Assembly: GCF_001591965.1 (NCBI RefSeq)
Contig: NZ_BCVX01000008.1
Coordinates: forward strand, 1 to 64,000
Length of the DNA: 64,000 bases
Direction: 5' to 3'
Origin: Lysinibacillus odysseyi 34hs-1 = NBRC 100172
Lineage (GTDB): Bacteria; Bacillota; Bacilli; Bacillales_A; Planococcaceae
In this document: positions 28,792-37,993 of the stretch, piece by piece
Layout of the letters: each line of letters begins with the position of its first letter
Position numbering within the stretch: position 1 is the stretch's first letter
The notes under the pieces: generated by a model
The model's database searches: none
Seen by the model: the letters and a program-made list of their open reading frames with translations, nothing else
Told to the model about the DNA's origin: nothing
Made by a program: the position numbers and the translations under genes

Positions 28792-29828
28792 AGGATGACC
28801 TACAAAAATGGTTGGATCTTGATATTGAACTGATAGAAGAAAAGCCGCTAACTGATATACAAACAAAGAAAATCAAACAGGCTGTGTTGGGGGTTCCGAA
28901 AAGGAAGAAACGAAGAATGAAAACATGGATGACTGTAGCTGCAGCAGGTTTCACAATCATAACAACAAGCTATTTCACCCTGCCATCCATTGCAAGCCAA
29001 CTGCCGTTTATTAAAAATATGGCGCCATTTGTTAATCAGGAGGTTCTCCCACAAAACTACGAGGAGTTAGCCGCTGAGATTGGAGATATTCAGACAAGCA
29101 ATGGGATCGATATGATGATTGAAAGTGCTGTTTATGACGGGACGAACGTTATCTTCATGTTTGTCCTCAATACAGAACGTGACCTTGGGGAACAACCTAT
29201 TTTAGGGAATCCGCCGCTCCTAAAAAAAGGGCAGGCCAGTTGGATGAGCAGTTCGTCAAGTCTTAAAAAGATCGATAAGAACACATATGTAGGGGTTGAA
29301 GAAATAGCTCCTCATTTTGATAAGGAGGCCCCTCAGGAAGTGACCGTACAGTGGAATCCACAGTCTGTGAAAAACAGGGAAATTGGCCTGCCTTACAAGG
29401 GAGATTGGTCATTTGAATTCAAGGTACCGATGCTAAAGACGACAACGAAGAACCTGGCAGAAAGCTCTGAATACACACACGGCAAATTAACTATTTCTTC
29501 TATTACTTATTCAGATTTAGCGGCGGTAGTGGATTACGAGTTTCAAATTGCCCCTGCTATTCTTGAGGAATGGCCGCGTTCTACCATTAGAATCACGGAA
29601 GTAACAGACAATTTCGGCCGTTCCCATCTTGTACATGATAGTGGCGGTGTAACGTCGAAAGATGGCCACGGCTATGATTGGAAGATTTCGATATATACAC
29701 TGTCAGAGGACATTACATCCCTAACGTTTACGCCGGTCATCCATTATGGAAAAAACTCAGTTAACTTTATGAAAACTGAAAAGATGGAACCAATCACAAT
29801 CCAGATACAGGAAGAGCCGACAAACTAG
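28788..29828 (+). CDS. DUF4179-type membrane protein, probable anti-sigma factor
   Basis: A 346-residue single-pass membrane protein. A short cytoplasmic N-terminus (about 1-42, acidic then Lys/Arg-rich) precedes one transmembrane helix (about 44-65) and a large extracellular region that looks like DUF4179 followed by a DUF5643-like beta domain. Proteins of this layout are routinely encoded right after an ECF sigma factor and act as its anti-sigma factor; the 4-nt overlap with the sigma gene supports that role. No zinc-binding ZAS motif (HxxxCxxC) is visible, so any sigma binding would use a different N-terminal element. Confidence 0.8.
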   Translation: MKDDLQKWLDLDIELIEEKPLTDIQTKKIKQAVLGVPKRKKRRMKTWMTVAAAGFTIITTSYFTLPSIASQLPFIKNMAPFVNQEVLPQNYEELAAEIGDIQTSNGIDMMIESAVYDGTNVIFMFVLNTERDLGEQPILGNPPLLKKGQASWMSSSSSLKKIDKNTYVGVEEIAPHFDKEAPQEVTVQWNPQSVKNREIGLPYKGDWSFEFKVPMLKTTTKNLAESSEYTHGKLTISSITYSDLAAVVDYEFQIAPAILEEWPRSTIRITEVTDNFGRSHLVHDSGGVTSKDGHGYDWKISIYTLSEDITSLTFTPVIHYGKNSVNFMKTEKMEPITIQIQEEPTN

Positions 29829-29845
29829 CATTCATCACAAAAAAT

Positions 29846-29881
29846 GCGCCAATCGATCTAACCATCGTTGGCGCTCTTTTT
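29846..29881. terminator. Bidirectional terminator between the sigma operon and pduO
   Basis: The stem GCGCCAATCGAT (29846-29857) pairs with ATCGTTGGCGC (29864-29874) with one bulge. T-runs follow on the plus strand (29877-29881) and on the minus strand (29839-29845 read as TTTTTT), so it serves both convergent transcripts. Confidence 0.85.
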
Positions 29882-29896
29882 ACTATTCTACTAATA

Positions 29897-30463
29897 CTAT
29901 TTGAATACGTCACTGCCTCGTATATATTCAATATCTTTTAGTCCAAGACGGAAATTCACTACACGGGCTGCAGCAAATAAATAATCTGATAAACGGTTCA
30001 AATACTTTTGGACAACAGGTGATACATCTTCAATTTCACGCATTAATGTGACGGTCTGGCGCTCGGCACGACGCGCTACTGTTCTTGCAATATGCAATGT
30101 TGCCCCTGCTGGTGAGCCTCCAGGTAAAATAAATCTTTTCAGTGGCGGTGCTTCTTCCGAAAGCTTATCGATTCGCTCTTCCAATACTCCAATCGGCGCT
30201 TCCGTCAGCTTGTAGTGGCGCTCCTTCATGACATTCGCCAAGTCTCCCCCGCCGTCAAACAGTTCATGCTGGATTGCTTCTAAATCTTGCAGAATATCTT
30301 CAAATAATTTCTTATCTAGCTCTGTCATTGCCTTGCCGATAATGGAATTAAGCTCATCGATTGTTCCATACGCTTCCACACGCGCATGGTCCTTATCCAC
30401 TCGTCCACCAATAATGCTCGTTTTCCCCGTATCGCCTGTTTTTGTATAAAGTTTCATTTTCAT
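29897..30463 (-). CDS. Cob(I)yrinic acid a,c-diamide adenosyltransferase, PduO type
   Basis: A 188-residue ATP:corrinoid adenosyltransferase that makes adenosylcobalamin, the cofactor of IcmF. The N-terminal YTKTGDTGKTSIIGG ATP loop and RVEAYGTIDELNS are the PduO/MMAB signatures. TGATG at 30463-30465 overlaps the stop of the ABC-CbiZ gene by one base, so translation is coupled; a GTG one codon earlier (30466) is possible. It is the last gene of the cobalamin-riboswitch operon, which therefore imports, repairs and activates B12 in one transcript. Also known as YvqK in B. subtilis. Confidence 0.95.
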   Translation of the reverse strand: MKMKLYTKTGDTGKTSIIGGRVDKDHARVEAYGTIDELNSIIGKAMTELDKKLFEDILQDLEAIQHELFDGGGDLANVMKERHYKLTEAPIGVLEERIDKLSEEAPPLKRFILPGGSPAGATLHIARTVARRAERQTVTLMREIEDVSPVVQKYLNRLSDYLFAAARVVNFRLGLKDIEYIRGSDVFK

Positions 30464-31935
30464 CACCCGTTTCCTTTAATTTTTGCCTGCTTATACTGCC
30501 TGATTGCCTGAACGGTTGTGTCAAACACACCCTGCCCGATCAGCTTACCCACTTCCGTAATGGGACCGGCATAAGGTATTTCCTTCCCCTGCTGTGTAGC
30601 TGCAATCAAAAGACTGTCCGTTGCTGTCCCTGTTGCAATTGTACATGTATGAGAATCGCGAATATCTTCTTCGGCAAGGGCTTTTGTTTTTGCTTCGGTT
30701 GCTGTGATCATTGCCTGAAAAAAGGCTTCATCCGACAGTTTGCCATTGACGATGACCCACGTATTGATCGTGCCGATATGTGGCAGATCGTTGCGTTCAT
30801 GTGTACGTGTCACATCTACTGCATTCCCGACACCGGCCGTCACCGCTACGGTAATACTGCATTGATTACCCTTAAAAGAGCGGACCGCTGCCAGCTTTGA
30901 AGCTACAGCTGTCAACATTACGACTGTATTCGTAGGTGAGATCCCATTTCCTTTCAAAAATTGAAGCGTTTCTTCTTGCACGTTATCGATGTTATAGTCC
31001 TCTGGAATGGATCTATTTAATAATGTATTGTACCAGCCCATTCCTGCATTATGAACAGCTGATGAGATCACTTTTAACGGCCGACGGGTATCAAGTCGGA
31101 TATACTCCTTTGTAATATCAAACTGTTCTGGAGAAACAAGTGTCTGCCGCTCGTCTGCCTGTTCGGGCATCATTGTAATCTGCGGCTTTGGTATTTCCGG
31201 ATGTGCATATGTCGATACTTGGGCTCCGTATACCTCCGTAATCTGTTGTTGGAGGACCACTTCATGCGGCGCACCGTGAGCCTTCACCTGCCCATTTTCC
31301 ATTAACAGAAGGCCATCACAATAAAGAGAAGCCAAATTAATATCATGGAAAACAGACACAACCGTCAGGCCATTTTCTGTTGCTTCTTTTCTAATCATGT
31401 CCAATAGTTGCTTTTGATGCGAAATATCCAGATGATTCGTAGGTTCATCCAGCAGTAATACTTGTGAGCATTGCGCAAGTGCCTGTGCAATAAACACACG
31501 CTGCTGCTCCCCGCCTGATAGAAATTCCATCATTGTATTCCGGTATTGCAAAACGCCTGTTTGCTCCATTGCCCTTTCTACTGCCTGCTCATCTTCTTTC
31601 GACCACGTAGAGAAAAATCCCTTCTGATGCGGATAGCGGCCGAGCGAAACAGTATCATAGACTGAATTTGAAAAGGCATTGGCATGAAGCTGCGGCAATA
31701 CGGCCATTTTCTTCGCCAACTCCTTGGAACTAAAGCTCTTCATCGGTCGCTCATCTATCAAAACAGCTCCGGCAGTCGGTTCAATGACACCGCTAATCAG
31801 CTTCAGGAGAGTAGATTTCCCGCTCCCGTTCGGCCCCAGAATACCAAGCACCATTCCTTTCCCTACATGGAAAGATACGTCCTGCACAACAGGTATATGG
31901 CTATAGCCGCCTGAAATGTGTTCAACTTTTAGCAT
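30463..31935 (-). CDS. Cobalamin ABC transporter ATPase fused to CbiZ amidohydrolase
   Basis: A 490-residue two-part protein. The N-terminal ABC ATPase (about 1-255) has Walker A GPNGSGKST (34-42), signature LSGGEQQRV and Walker B VLLLDEPTNHLD, of the BtuD/FecE type. The C-terminal part (about 275-485) is an adenosylcobinamide amidohydrolase (CbiZ) domain, with the segments SSAVHNAGMG, TAVASKLAAV and NTWVIVNG. CbiZ removes the side chain of (adenosyl)cobinamide to cobyric acid for remodelling into B12. B. subtilis YvrA has the same fusion. The start is directly after the permease stop (31936), so the pair is coupled. Confidence 0.93.
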   Translation of the reverse strand: MLKVEHISGGYSHIPVVQDVSFHVGKGMVLGILGPNGSGKSTLLKLISGVIEPTAGAVLIDERPMKSFSSKELAKKMAVLPQLHANAFSNSVYDTVSLGRYPHQKGFFSTWSKEDEQAVERAMEQTGVLQYRNTMMEFLSGGEQQRVFIAQALAQCSQVLLLDEPTNHLDISHQKQLLDMIRKEATENGLTVVSVFHDINLASLYCDGLLLMENGQVKAHGAPHEVVLQQQITEVYGAQVSTYAHPEIPKPQITMMPEQADERQTLVSPEQFDITKEYIRLDTRRPLKVISSAVHNAGMGWYNTLLNRSIPEDYNIDNVQEETLQFLKGNGISPTNTVVMLTAVASKLAAVRSFKGNQCSITVAVTAGVGNAVDVTRTHERNDLPHIGTINTWVIVNGKLSDEAFFQAMITATEAKTKALAEEDIRDSHTCTIATGTATDSLLIAATQQGKEIPYAGPITEVGKLIGQGVFDTTVQAIRQYKQAKIKGNG

Positions 31936-32934
31936 TTATGCCATACGCCCCTTTCGCTGTCTGAAAAAAATATAGGCGAACACCGGAGCCCCGATAAAGG
32001 AGGTAATGACACCGATCGGCAGCTCGGTCGGTGCAATAATGGTCCGGGATACAAGGTCACAGATGACTAGCAGACTGGCTCCGTTTAACAAGGAAATTGG
32101 CAGCAAATGGCGATGATCCGTTCCCAAAACCATGCGTACCATATGCGGTACGACAAGCCCAACGAATCCTATTGTTCCTGATACTGCAACAGCAGCACCC
32201 GTGAGCATAGAGCCTCCGATCAGGATAAAATACTTGCTGCGCTTCACATCAACACCAAGATATTTTGCACGTTCTTCCCCGTAGATCATCGCATTCAGTT
32301 CCCGGCGGTACAGCCATAAAATACATGTACCAATGATTACAAACGGAACAATCATTTTTACATACGGCCATCCCCTCATCGATACACTGCCAAGTAGCCA
32401 GCCCATAATCGATCTCAGTTCTTCTCCTGTTAAGGAAATCATCAATGAAATACAGGACCCTAGAAATGAACTGAAAATAATTCCCGTCAAAATCAGCGTT
32501 TCCATCTTCATCGTACGGTCTACCATTTTTGAAAAAAACATGACAGCCATCATTGTAATAAATGCTCCCACCATACTAAAAACGGGCAGCGTAAATAAGC
32601 CTAGCCCTGGAATAGAGACTCCAAAAAATAATGTAAATACTGCACCAACAGAGGCACCGGAGGATATCCCCAATGTATAAGGGTCAGCAAGGGGATTTTT
32701 CAGCAACCCTTGAAAAGCAGCACCTGCAATGGCAAGTGATGCTCCGACCAGGGCGGCCAATACAACCCGGGGCATACGGATCTTCCACAATATGCTATAG
32801 GCTGTGGGGTTTGCCTCTGCATCCCACAGCGTGGAAAATGGGACAGAGACCGAGCCGATCGATACCCCGCACCATATGCTGACAAGCAATATAACGGCTG
32901 AAATAACATAAGCCGCTATATATTTTTTAGTCAT
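31936..32934 (-). CDS. Cobalamin/iron-siderophore ABC transporter permease (FecCD/BtuC family)
   Basis: A 332-residue permease with about ten membrane helices. It has family signatures LVGASLAIAGAAFQGLLKNPLADPY (beginning of the coupling region) and GFVGLVVPHMVR. FecCD permeases take either Fe-siderophores or B12; the upstream cobalamin riboswitch and fused CbiZ domain point to B12 (like B. subtilis YvrB). Its start overlaps the binding-protein stop by 8 nt. Confidence 0.93.
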   Translation of the reverse strand: MTKKYIAAYVISAVILLVSIWCGVSIGSVSVPFSTLWDAEANPTAYSILWKIRMPRVVLAALVGASLAIAGAAFQGLLKNPLADPYTLGISSGASVGAVFTLFFGVSIPGLGLFTLPVFSMVGAFITMMAVMFFSKMVDRTMKMETLILTGIIFSSFLGSCISLMISLTGEELRSIMGWLLGSVSMRGWPYVKMIVPFVIIGTCILWLYRRELNAMIYGEERAKYLGVDVKRSKYFILIGGSMLTGAAVAVSGTIGFVGLVVPHMVRMVLGTDHRHLLPISLLNGASLLVICDLVSRTIIAPTELPIGVITSFIGAPVFAYIFFRQRKGRMA

Positions 32935-33874
32935 TAAATACCTCTGGGTAAACTGCTTTCGCTATTGATTCCACGCCTTCCGCAATACGCGGACCTTGAC
33001 GGCTCGTCGTGTCTCCGTCTACTACTGCCATAGCATTATTTTGAACAGCTTTCATCACAGCGAAGGCCGGGTTATTTTTAATAATTTCGTCGTCTCCCTT
33101 ATATGTGAATAAAAGAGAATCAGGATTAGCAGCAACAAATTCTTCCGCACTATACTTTGGCCATCCATCCTGCTGTACTGCATTTTTAACATTAATTGCT
33201 TTCAGCATTTCATTCATGAAGGTATTTTGTCCTACTACATAAATATCCGGCGCACCGCCTACTACCATAAAGGCAGTCTTCGGCTCAACACCTTCCAGCT
33301 TCTTCTGAATTTCTGAGAGCTTTGTTTTAATGGAGGCAATGATGTCCTCCGCTTCTGCTTCCTTGCCCGTTAATGCCGCCACATCTTCGATTGTTTCATA
33401 TGTTTCGTTAAAATTGACAGCGTCCTCTACTACAAATACTTTAATGCCTGCGCTCTCTAATTGATCGATAGCCCCCTCAAGTGTATACATACTTGATTCA
33501 TGGGCAAACACCACGTCAGGCTGAAGCGAAATAATCGTTTCTATGTTATACTCGGTGCCCCCTACCTTCGTTCTTTCCTTTACCTGCTCCGGATAATTAT
33601 CATTGTCATTGACACCAACAACTTCTTTATCCAAACCTAACCCAAATAAAATCTCTGTATTGGACGGTGTTAAAGATACAATACGGTCCGGTGCTTCTTC
33701 TAATGTCACTTCTTTTCCGAGTGCGTCTTCTACTGTAACAGGGAATGCACCGGCGGCACTCTCTTCATTCTGTGCTGTTTCTTTTTTTTCTGTCGGTTCT
33801 GCTTCACTACCGCAGGCCATCAGAACACTGATTGCCAAAATACTTGTTGCGGCAAGCTGCCAAAATTTCTTCAT
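32927..33874 (-). CDS. Cobalamin-binding lipoprotein of ABC transporter (BtuF-like)
   Basis: A 315-residue extracytoplasmic lipoprotein. The signal peptide ends in the lipobox LMAC (Cys21), followed by a Glu-rich linker and a two-lobe helical-backbone binding domain with APDRIVSLTPSNTEILFGLG, the usual start of the BtuF/FecB lobe. The ATG at 33874 follows AAGGAGG at 8 nt; the longer frame to 33964 lies in the riboswitch leader. It is the first gene of the B12 operon and its mRNA carries the riboswitch, so high cobalamin should stop expression. B. subtilis YvrC is the counterpart. Confidence 0.93.
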   Translation of the reverse strand: MKKFWQLAATSILAISVLMACGSEAEPTEKKETAQNEESAAGAFPVTVEDALGKEVTLEEAPDRIVSLTPSNTEILFGLGLDKEVVGVNDNDNYPEQVKERTKVGGTEYNIETIISLQPDVVFAHESSMYTLEGAIDQLESAGIKVFVVEDAVNFNETYETIEDVAALTGKEAEAEDIIASIKTKLSEIQKKLEGVEPKTAFMVVGGAPDIYVVGQNTFMNEMLKAINVKNAVQQDGWPKYSAEEFVAANPDSLLFTYKGDDEIIKNNPAFAVMKAVQNNAMAVVDGDTTSRQGPRIAEGVESIAKAVYPEVFND

Positions 33875-34032
33875 TTTCTTTTCCTCCTTCAGCTGCACAA
33901 GAGCTTCATTTCTGCTAATCGAACCGGCCCCAAACGGATCATTACTACCCATTAGAACATACATCTCAACTAAATTAGGCGAAATGCTCTTCTCTTATAC
34001 GAATGCTTATACTCTGTATATTTTCCCTACAG

Positions 34033-34063
34033 AAAAAAGTCTCCCGACTAACCCGGGAGACTT
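34033..34063 (-). terminator. Riboswitch expression-platform terminator
   Basis: On the minus strand, AAGTCTCCCG and CGGGAGACTT form a perfect 10-bp stem (arms 34037-34046 and 34054-34063) followed by TTTTTT. It lies between the cobalamin aptamer and the btuF-like start, so ligand binding probably controls premature termination here. Confidence 0.9.
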
Positions 34064-34142
34064 GGAAAAAGGCTAAAAACTACATGTACAAATACACTTG
34101 TAAAAAGCCAGCTTCCTATCCTCGTAGGGTGTGTGGGGTTAT

Positions 34143-34304
34143 CGTAAAGGCAGGTCTCCTGGCTTATGCATCAGCACCTATCTACCCCTTCCCGATCGCT
34201 CAGTGGTTTTTTGCAGACAAGCTAGCATTTACAGTGGCGGGACCGCGCCGGATTTACACCGGCTTCCCTTTTATCCTTGCAGGTATGCAAGGAACCTTTA
34301 CTCG
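34143..34304 (-). promoter_or_regulatory. Cobalamin riboswitch aptamer
   Basis: On the minus strand the conserved B12 box AGCCAGGAGACCTGCC (34149-34164) is present, as are GGGAAGCCGGTG, the AATCCGGCGCGG segment and GCCACTGT (34231-34238). CGAGTAAAGG (34295-34304) and CCTTTACG (34143-34150) can close the P1 stem. All key cobalamin-riboswitch elements occur in order, upstream of the B12 import and salvage operon. The flanking gap 33875-34375 holds only this element and its terminator. Confidence 0.95.
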
Positions 34305-34375
34305 TTATTCAAATTATTCAACATGTATAATTATAGCTCAAAAAGACCGTTTGAAAAGAGTAGTTTTCTGAAAAC

Positions 34376-35521
34376 TCATTTCAATGCATTCTCTGCCAGC
34401 TTATGGATCGTCGTATCATCCATCGGCGGATTATGAAGCCCTGCACGCACATCACGGTAATAGCGTTGCAGTGGACATGTCTGCTGCAGACTCCTTGCTC
34501 CTGCAAGCCTCATTGCTTTATCTACAATAACAAGAGCAGTATTTGTCACAATCAATTTTGCCACACCTAATTCATTCGTCAGTTTTTCTCTGCGTTCTTT
34601 ATCATCATATGCCTCTGCTGCTCCGTATAAGGCAAATCGTGCCTTTGTCAGTTCAAGATCCATCTCGCCAATCAATGTCTGGACATTCGGCAGCTCGGCA
34701 ATCGTTCCGTTAATACTATTTGGTGAATGCGTTTTAGCAAACTCTACAGCATAGTCTCTAGCTGCCTGAGCAATTCCTAAATAAGTTGCAGGAACAAGCA
34801 GAAGCCAACCGTTGTTTACTAAATGAGCGCGATCAGAGGCAAGTTCAACCAGCGCTTCCTGTGGTAGATGGACATTTTCAAGCACTAAGTCATGGCTGCC
34901 TGTTCCCCGCATCGATAGAACATCCCAGTTTTCCTCTATCGAAACGCCCGGTGTATCTTTATGGATGAGAAAATAGCCCATTTGCTCATATTCCTCAATC
35001 CACACAGCAGTCAAAAAATAGTCAAGTCCGTATGAACCGGTCGTATAATTTTTCCGTCCATTCACAATCCACTCTGTCCCATTCTTAACCGCCTGTGAGG
35101 CAGGTTTTCCCCCTCTCGCCGGACTGCCCATAGCAAATTCACTGACGGCACGGTTAATGATAGCCCCGCTTTTTACGTCATTTGCAAAGGCTTCCAGCTG
35201 TTCCTTCTGCCAATACTGGTGCTCATATAGCTCTCCGACCGTCATAAGCGTCCATGCGACAATGAGTGCCGTGCTTCCGTCTAGGCTTCCAAGCTTTTCA
35301 TGGGCAAGCAGTGCATCGTATACACGATATCCCTCTCCCCCAAAAGTTCTTGGAAGAGTTAGCTTTGTATAGCCGATCTCACGAAGTAGCCGCAAATTTT
35401 CATAAGGAAAATGCCCTTCATCTGCGATTTGCTGGGCATATTTTTCGAATTGTGGACGTTGTGCTTCTAATTTTTCATCCCACTTTACATGTAGTTCTTT
35501 TTTGCAAAATAATGATTTCAT
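34376..35521 (-). CDS. Acyl-CoA dehydrogenase-like flavoprotein (YdbM type)
   Basis: A 381-residue member of the acyl-CoA dehydrogenase superfamily with EKLGSLDGSTAL in the N-terminal helical domain and LSMRGTGSHDLVLENV in the middle beta domain. The C-terminal YEGT catalytic-Glu motif of true acyl-CoA dehydrogenases is not seen; the end reads RYYRDVRAGLHNPPMDD, like DszC/SoxC and hydroxylase-type members and B. subtilis YdbM. It may act as a flavin-dependent monooxygenase or an unusual dehydrogenase. Start: the ATG at 35521, with AAAGGA 12 nt upstream, or the ATG at 35542. Single gene between the riboswitch and argS. Confidence 0.8.
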   Translation of the reverse strand: MKSLFCKKELHVKWDEKLEAQRPQFEKYAQQIADEGHFPYENLRLLREIGYTKLTLPRTFGGEGYRVYDALLAHEKLGSLDGSTALIVAWTLMTVGELYEHQYWQKEQLEAFANDVKSGAIINRAVSEFAMGSPARGGKPASQAVKNGTEWIVNGRKNYTTGSYGLDYFLTAVWIEEYEQMGYFLIHKDTPGVSIEENWDVLSMRGTGSHDLVLENVHLPQEALVELASDRAHLVNNGWLLLVPATYLGIAQAARDYAVEFAKTHSPNSINGTIAELPNVQTLIGEMDLELTKARFALYGAAEAYDDKERREKLTNELGVAKLIVTNTALVIVDKAMRLAGARSLQQTCPLQRYYRDVRAGLHNPPMDDTTIHKLAENALK

Positions 35522-35594
35522 TATGCCGACATTTCCTTTCATCTACAATCAAGGACTTTCTTTTATTGTCGCGTGAAACGGAAAATTCTACAAG

Positions 35595-35627
35595 AAAAAA
35601 GGCTGCCCCCTAATAGGACAGCCTTTT
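35595..35627 (-). terminator. Intrinsic terminator of argS
   Basis: AAAAGGCTG (35597-35605) and CAGCCTTTT (35619-35627) form a perfect 9-bp stem followed by TTTTTT on the minus strand. A second perfect hairpin, AAAGCTTCG/CGAAGCTTT (35643-35673), lies between it and the argS stop, so the two may act in tandem. Confidence 0.85.
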
Positions 35628-35704
35628 AACTTCAAAATGCACAAAGCTTCGCCTCTTATAAGGACGAAGCTTTGCTGTTATGTCAGAACAATACTATTTA
35701 TTGT

Positions 35705-37372
35705 TTACATTTTCTCCGGTGCACTTACACCGATTAATTTCAGTGCATTAGCAAGCGTTGTTTTCACAGCAGTAATAAGTGCAAGACGGGCTTGTGTCAG
35801 CTCTTTATTATCCGCATTGATTACTTTTTCCGCATTGTAGAAGCTGTGGAATGCGGCTGCCAGATCTTGGATGTAGTTGGCAATGCGGTGTGGTGTACGG
35901 TGTTTCGCTGCTTCTGCTACTATTTGTGGGAATGCACCCACTTTTTTCAGTACATCCTCTTCTTTTTCAGCTGTCAATAGCTCAAGATTTTCTAAAGAAG
36001 CTTCAAGGCCCTGCTCGCTTGCAGAACGTAGGATGGAATTAATACGAGCATGTGCATATTGTGCATAATACACTGGGTTTTCGTTTGATTGGGACACGGC
36101 CAAATCAAGATCGAAGTCCATATGTGAATCGCCCGCTGTTTTGACAAAGAAGTAACGTACAGCATCAAGACCTACTTCTTCTACAAGTTCACGCATTGTC
36201 ACAGCATTACCTGTACGTTTTGACATTTTAAACTTCTCGCCATTTTTGTACAGTTGAACCATTTGGATAACTTCTACTTCTAGTGTATCCCGATCATAGC
36301 CAAGCGCCTCGATTGCTGCTTTCATACGAGGAATATAGCCGTGATGGTCTGCGCCCCAAATATTGATCAGTTTATCAAAGCCGCGGCGCAGCTTGTCCTC
36401 ATGATAAGCAATATCCGGTGTCAAATACGTAAATGAACCATCATTTTTAATTAACACACGGTCTTTATCATCGCCAAATGTCGTAGAACGGAACCATGTA
36501 GCACCTTCTTCTTCAAACACATGGCCGTTTGCGCGTAATTTATCCAATGCAACGTCAATTTTCCCGTTTTTATATAACGATGTTTCAGAATACCAAACAT
36601 CGAATTCCACACGGAAATTCTGCAGGTCTTTTTGAAGCTTCGCAAGCTCCAAACGTAAACCATGCTCGCGGAAAAACGCAAAACGTTCCTCATCTGATTT
36701 TTCCAGAATGCCGGCGCCATATTCTTTTACAAGCGCTGCCGCAATTTCGATAATATCTGCACCATGGTAACCGTCTTCCGGCATTTCTGCATCCATGCCT
36801 AATGCCTGTTTATAGCGTGCTTCTAACGAGTAAGCTAAGTTATTGATCTGATTACCTGCATCATTAATATAATATTCACGAGATACATCATACCCTGCAA
36901 AGTCCATTACATTACATAAAGAATCGCCTACTGAAGCCCCGCGAGCATGCCCTAAATGCAAATCACCTGTCGGGTTTGCCGATACGAATTCCACCTGTAC
37001 TTTTTCACCGTTTCCTGCGTTTGAACGGCCGTAATTCTCTCCTTGCTCAAATGTAGCCTTTACTACGCCAGCAAGAAAATCTTTGCGTACCGTAATGTTG
37101 ATGAACCCAGGTCCGGCGATTTCGACTTTCTCAATATCTGTGCCTGCTGTATCCAGGTTTTCAACGATTGCCTCTGCAATAGCACGAGGTGGTTTTTTAG
37201 CTACTTTTGTTAATTGCATCGCCAGGTTTGTCGCGAAATCACCATTTGACTTATCCTTTGGTGTTTCTAGGTGAATTGTCAGCTCCGCCTCAGCTTCCAC
37301 TAGCCCTGCCTTGACAGCGGCAGCAGCAAGCGCTTCTCTCATTTGTTGTTGTAATTGCTCTACAGCATTCAT
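35705..37372 (-). CDS. argS: Arginyl-tRNA synthetase
   Basis: A 555-residue class I aminoacyl-tRNA synthetase that charges tRNA-Arg. The N-terminal Arg-specific domain (about 1-110) precedes the HIGH-type motif HLGHAR and the KMSKR signature loop. The C-terminal anticodon-binding DALR domain ends VSAPEKM, the standard C-terminus of bacterial ArgS. It starts 2 nt after the DUF1934 gene, as argS-ywiB in B. subtilis. No T-box leader is visible upstream of the two genes. Confidence 0.98.
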   Translation of the reverse strand: MNAVEQLQQQMREALAAAAVKAGLVEAEAELTIHLETPKDKSNGDFATNLAMQLTKVAKKPPRAIAEAIVENLDTAGTDIEKVEIAGPGFINITVRKDFLAGVVKATFEQGENYGRSNAGNGEKVQVEFVSANPTGDLHLGHARGASVGDSLCNVMDFAGYDVSREYYINDAGNQINNLAYSLEARYKQALGMDAEMPEDGYHGADIIEIAAALVKEYGAGILEKSDEERFAFFREHGLRLELAKLQKDLQNFRVEFDVWYSETSLYKNGKIDVALDKLRANGHVFEEEGATWFRSTTFGDDKDRVLIKNDGSFTYLTPDIAYHEDKLRRGFDKLINIWGADHHGYIPRMKAAIEALGYDRDTLEVEVIQMVQLYKNGEKFKMSKRTGNAVTMRELVEEVGLDAVRYFFVKTAGDSHMDFDLDLAVSQSNENPVYYAQYAHARINSILRSASEQGLEASLENLELLTAEKEEDVLKKVGAFPQIVAEAAKHRTPHRIANYIQDLAAAFHSFYNAEKVINADNKELTQARLALITAVKTTLANALKLIGVSAPEKM

Positions 37373-37374
37373 TG

Positions 37375-37800
37375 CTATACCTCCGTATAATTTATTTCTA
37401 ACGTATAATTCCCGACTGAAGAACCATCGATGATTAACTCATACTCGGTTCTGAATTGACCGCCTGTTTCCAGTCGTTCATACGATAATTGATTTGTTTC
37501 CGTCATAAGGGGAATTAAGCCAAATTTGCTTTCATACCGGCCGCGCTCTTGTTGACTTGTATTCAACGGCAGCCGCATATTGATACCCCCATTACGCATA
37601 ATAAACGCCTGCTCATTTGTCAGCTTGACCGTCGTCCGAATCGTTTGATCGTCCTGTACCTCTTCATATCGCAGATAGTGTGTGCCCGACTTCTCTATAA
37701 AGGTTCCTTGGAGCCACATTTCATATGTTTCCTGCTCGCCCTCTGTTGGAGTAATCGAGGAAACGAGTTTAATTTTCACATCAGTTCCTACATCGCCCAC
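37375..37800 (-). CDS. DUF1934 beta-barrel protein (YwiB)
   Basis: A 141-residue small protein of the YwiB/DUF1934 family, recognised by position directly before argS and by the pattern [28 protein letters not shown] and [17 protein letters not shown], typical of a lipocalin-like all-beta fold. Function unknown; no catalytic motif is seen. It is co-transcribed with argS (2-nt gap). Start uncertain: the GTG at 37800 (AAGGGG 11 nt upstream) or the GTG at 37779 (AGGA 6 nt upstream). Confidence 0.82.
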   Translation of the reverse strand: MGDVGTDVKIKLVSSITPTEGEQETYEMWLQGTFIEKSGTHYLRYEEVQDDQTIRTTVKLTNEQAFIMRNGGINMRLPLNTSQQERGRYESKFGLIPLMTETNQLSYERLETGGQFRTEYELIIDGSSVGNYTLEINYTEV

Positions 37801-37950
37801 CGCTCGGACAGCCCCTTTACTTCAATTATATAACCTTCTTATTATAGGATAATCTTCTTCATTTAATCAAGGCGCAAACGAATCCATATTGATTTTATGA
37901 CAGCAAGATTGCCTTTAAACATTTCGGGCTCCCATCAATTGATGGAATAG

Positions 37951-37980
37951 AAAAAGAAGCGGCCCTGGTTAGGTCGCTTC
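37951..37980 (-). terminator. Intrinsic terminator of speB
   Basis: GAAGCGACC and GGCCGCTTC (minus strand) pair with minor mismatch around an 8-nt loop, followed by TTTTT (37951-37955). It lies 14 nt past the speB stop. Confidence 0.8.
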
Positions 37981-37993
37981 CTTGTGTTAAAAC

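Noticed and set aside
35522-35705. Possible T-box or leader for argS
   Set aside because: The hairpins there lie downstream of argS on its strand and act as terminators; no specifier loop or T-box sequence is present upstream of argS or the DUF1934 gene.
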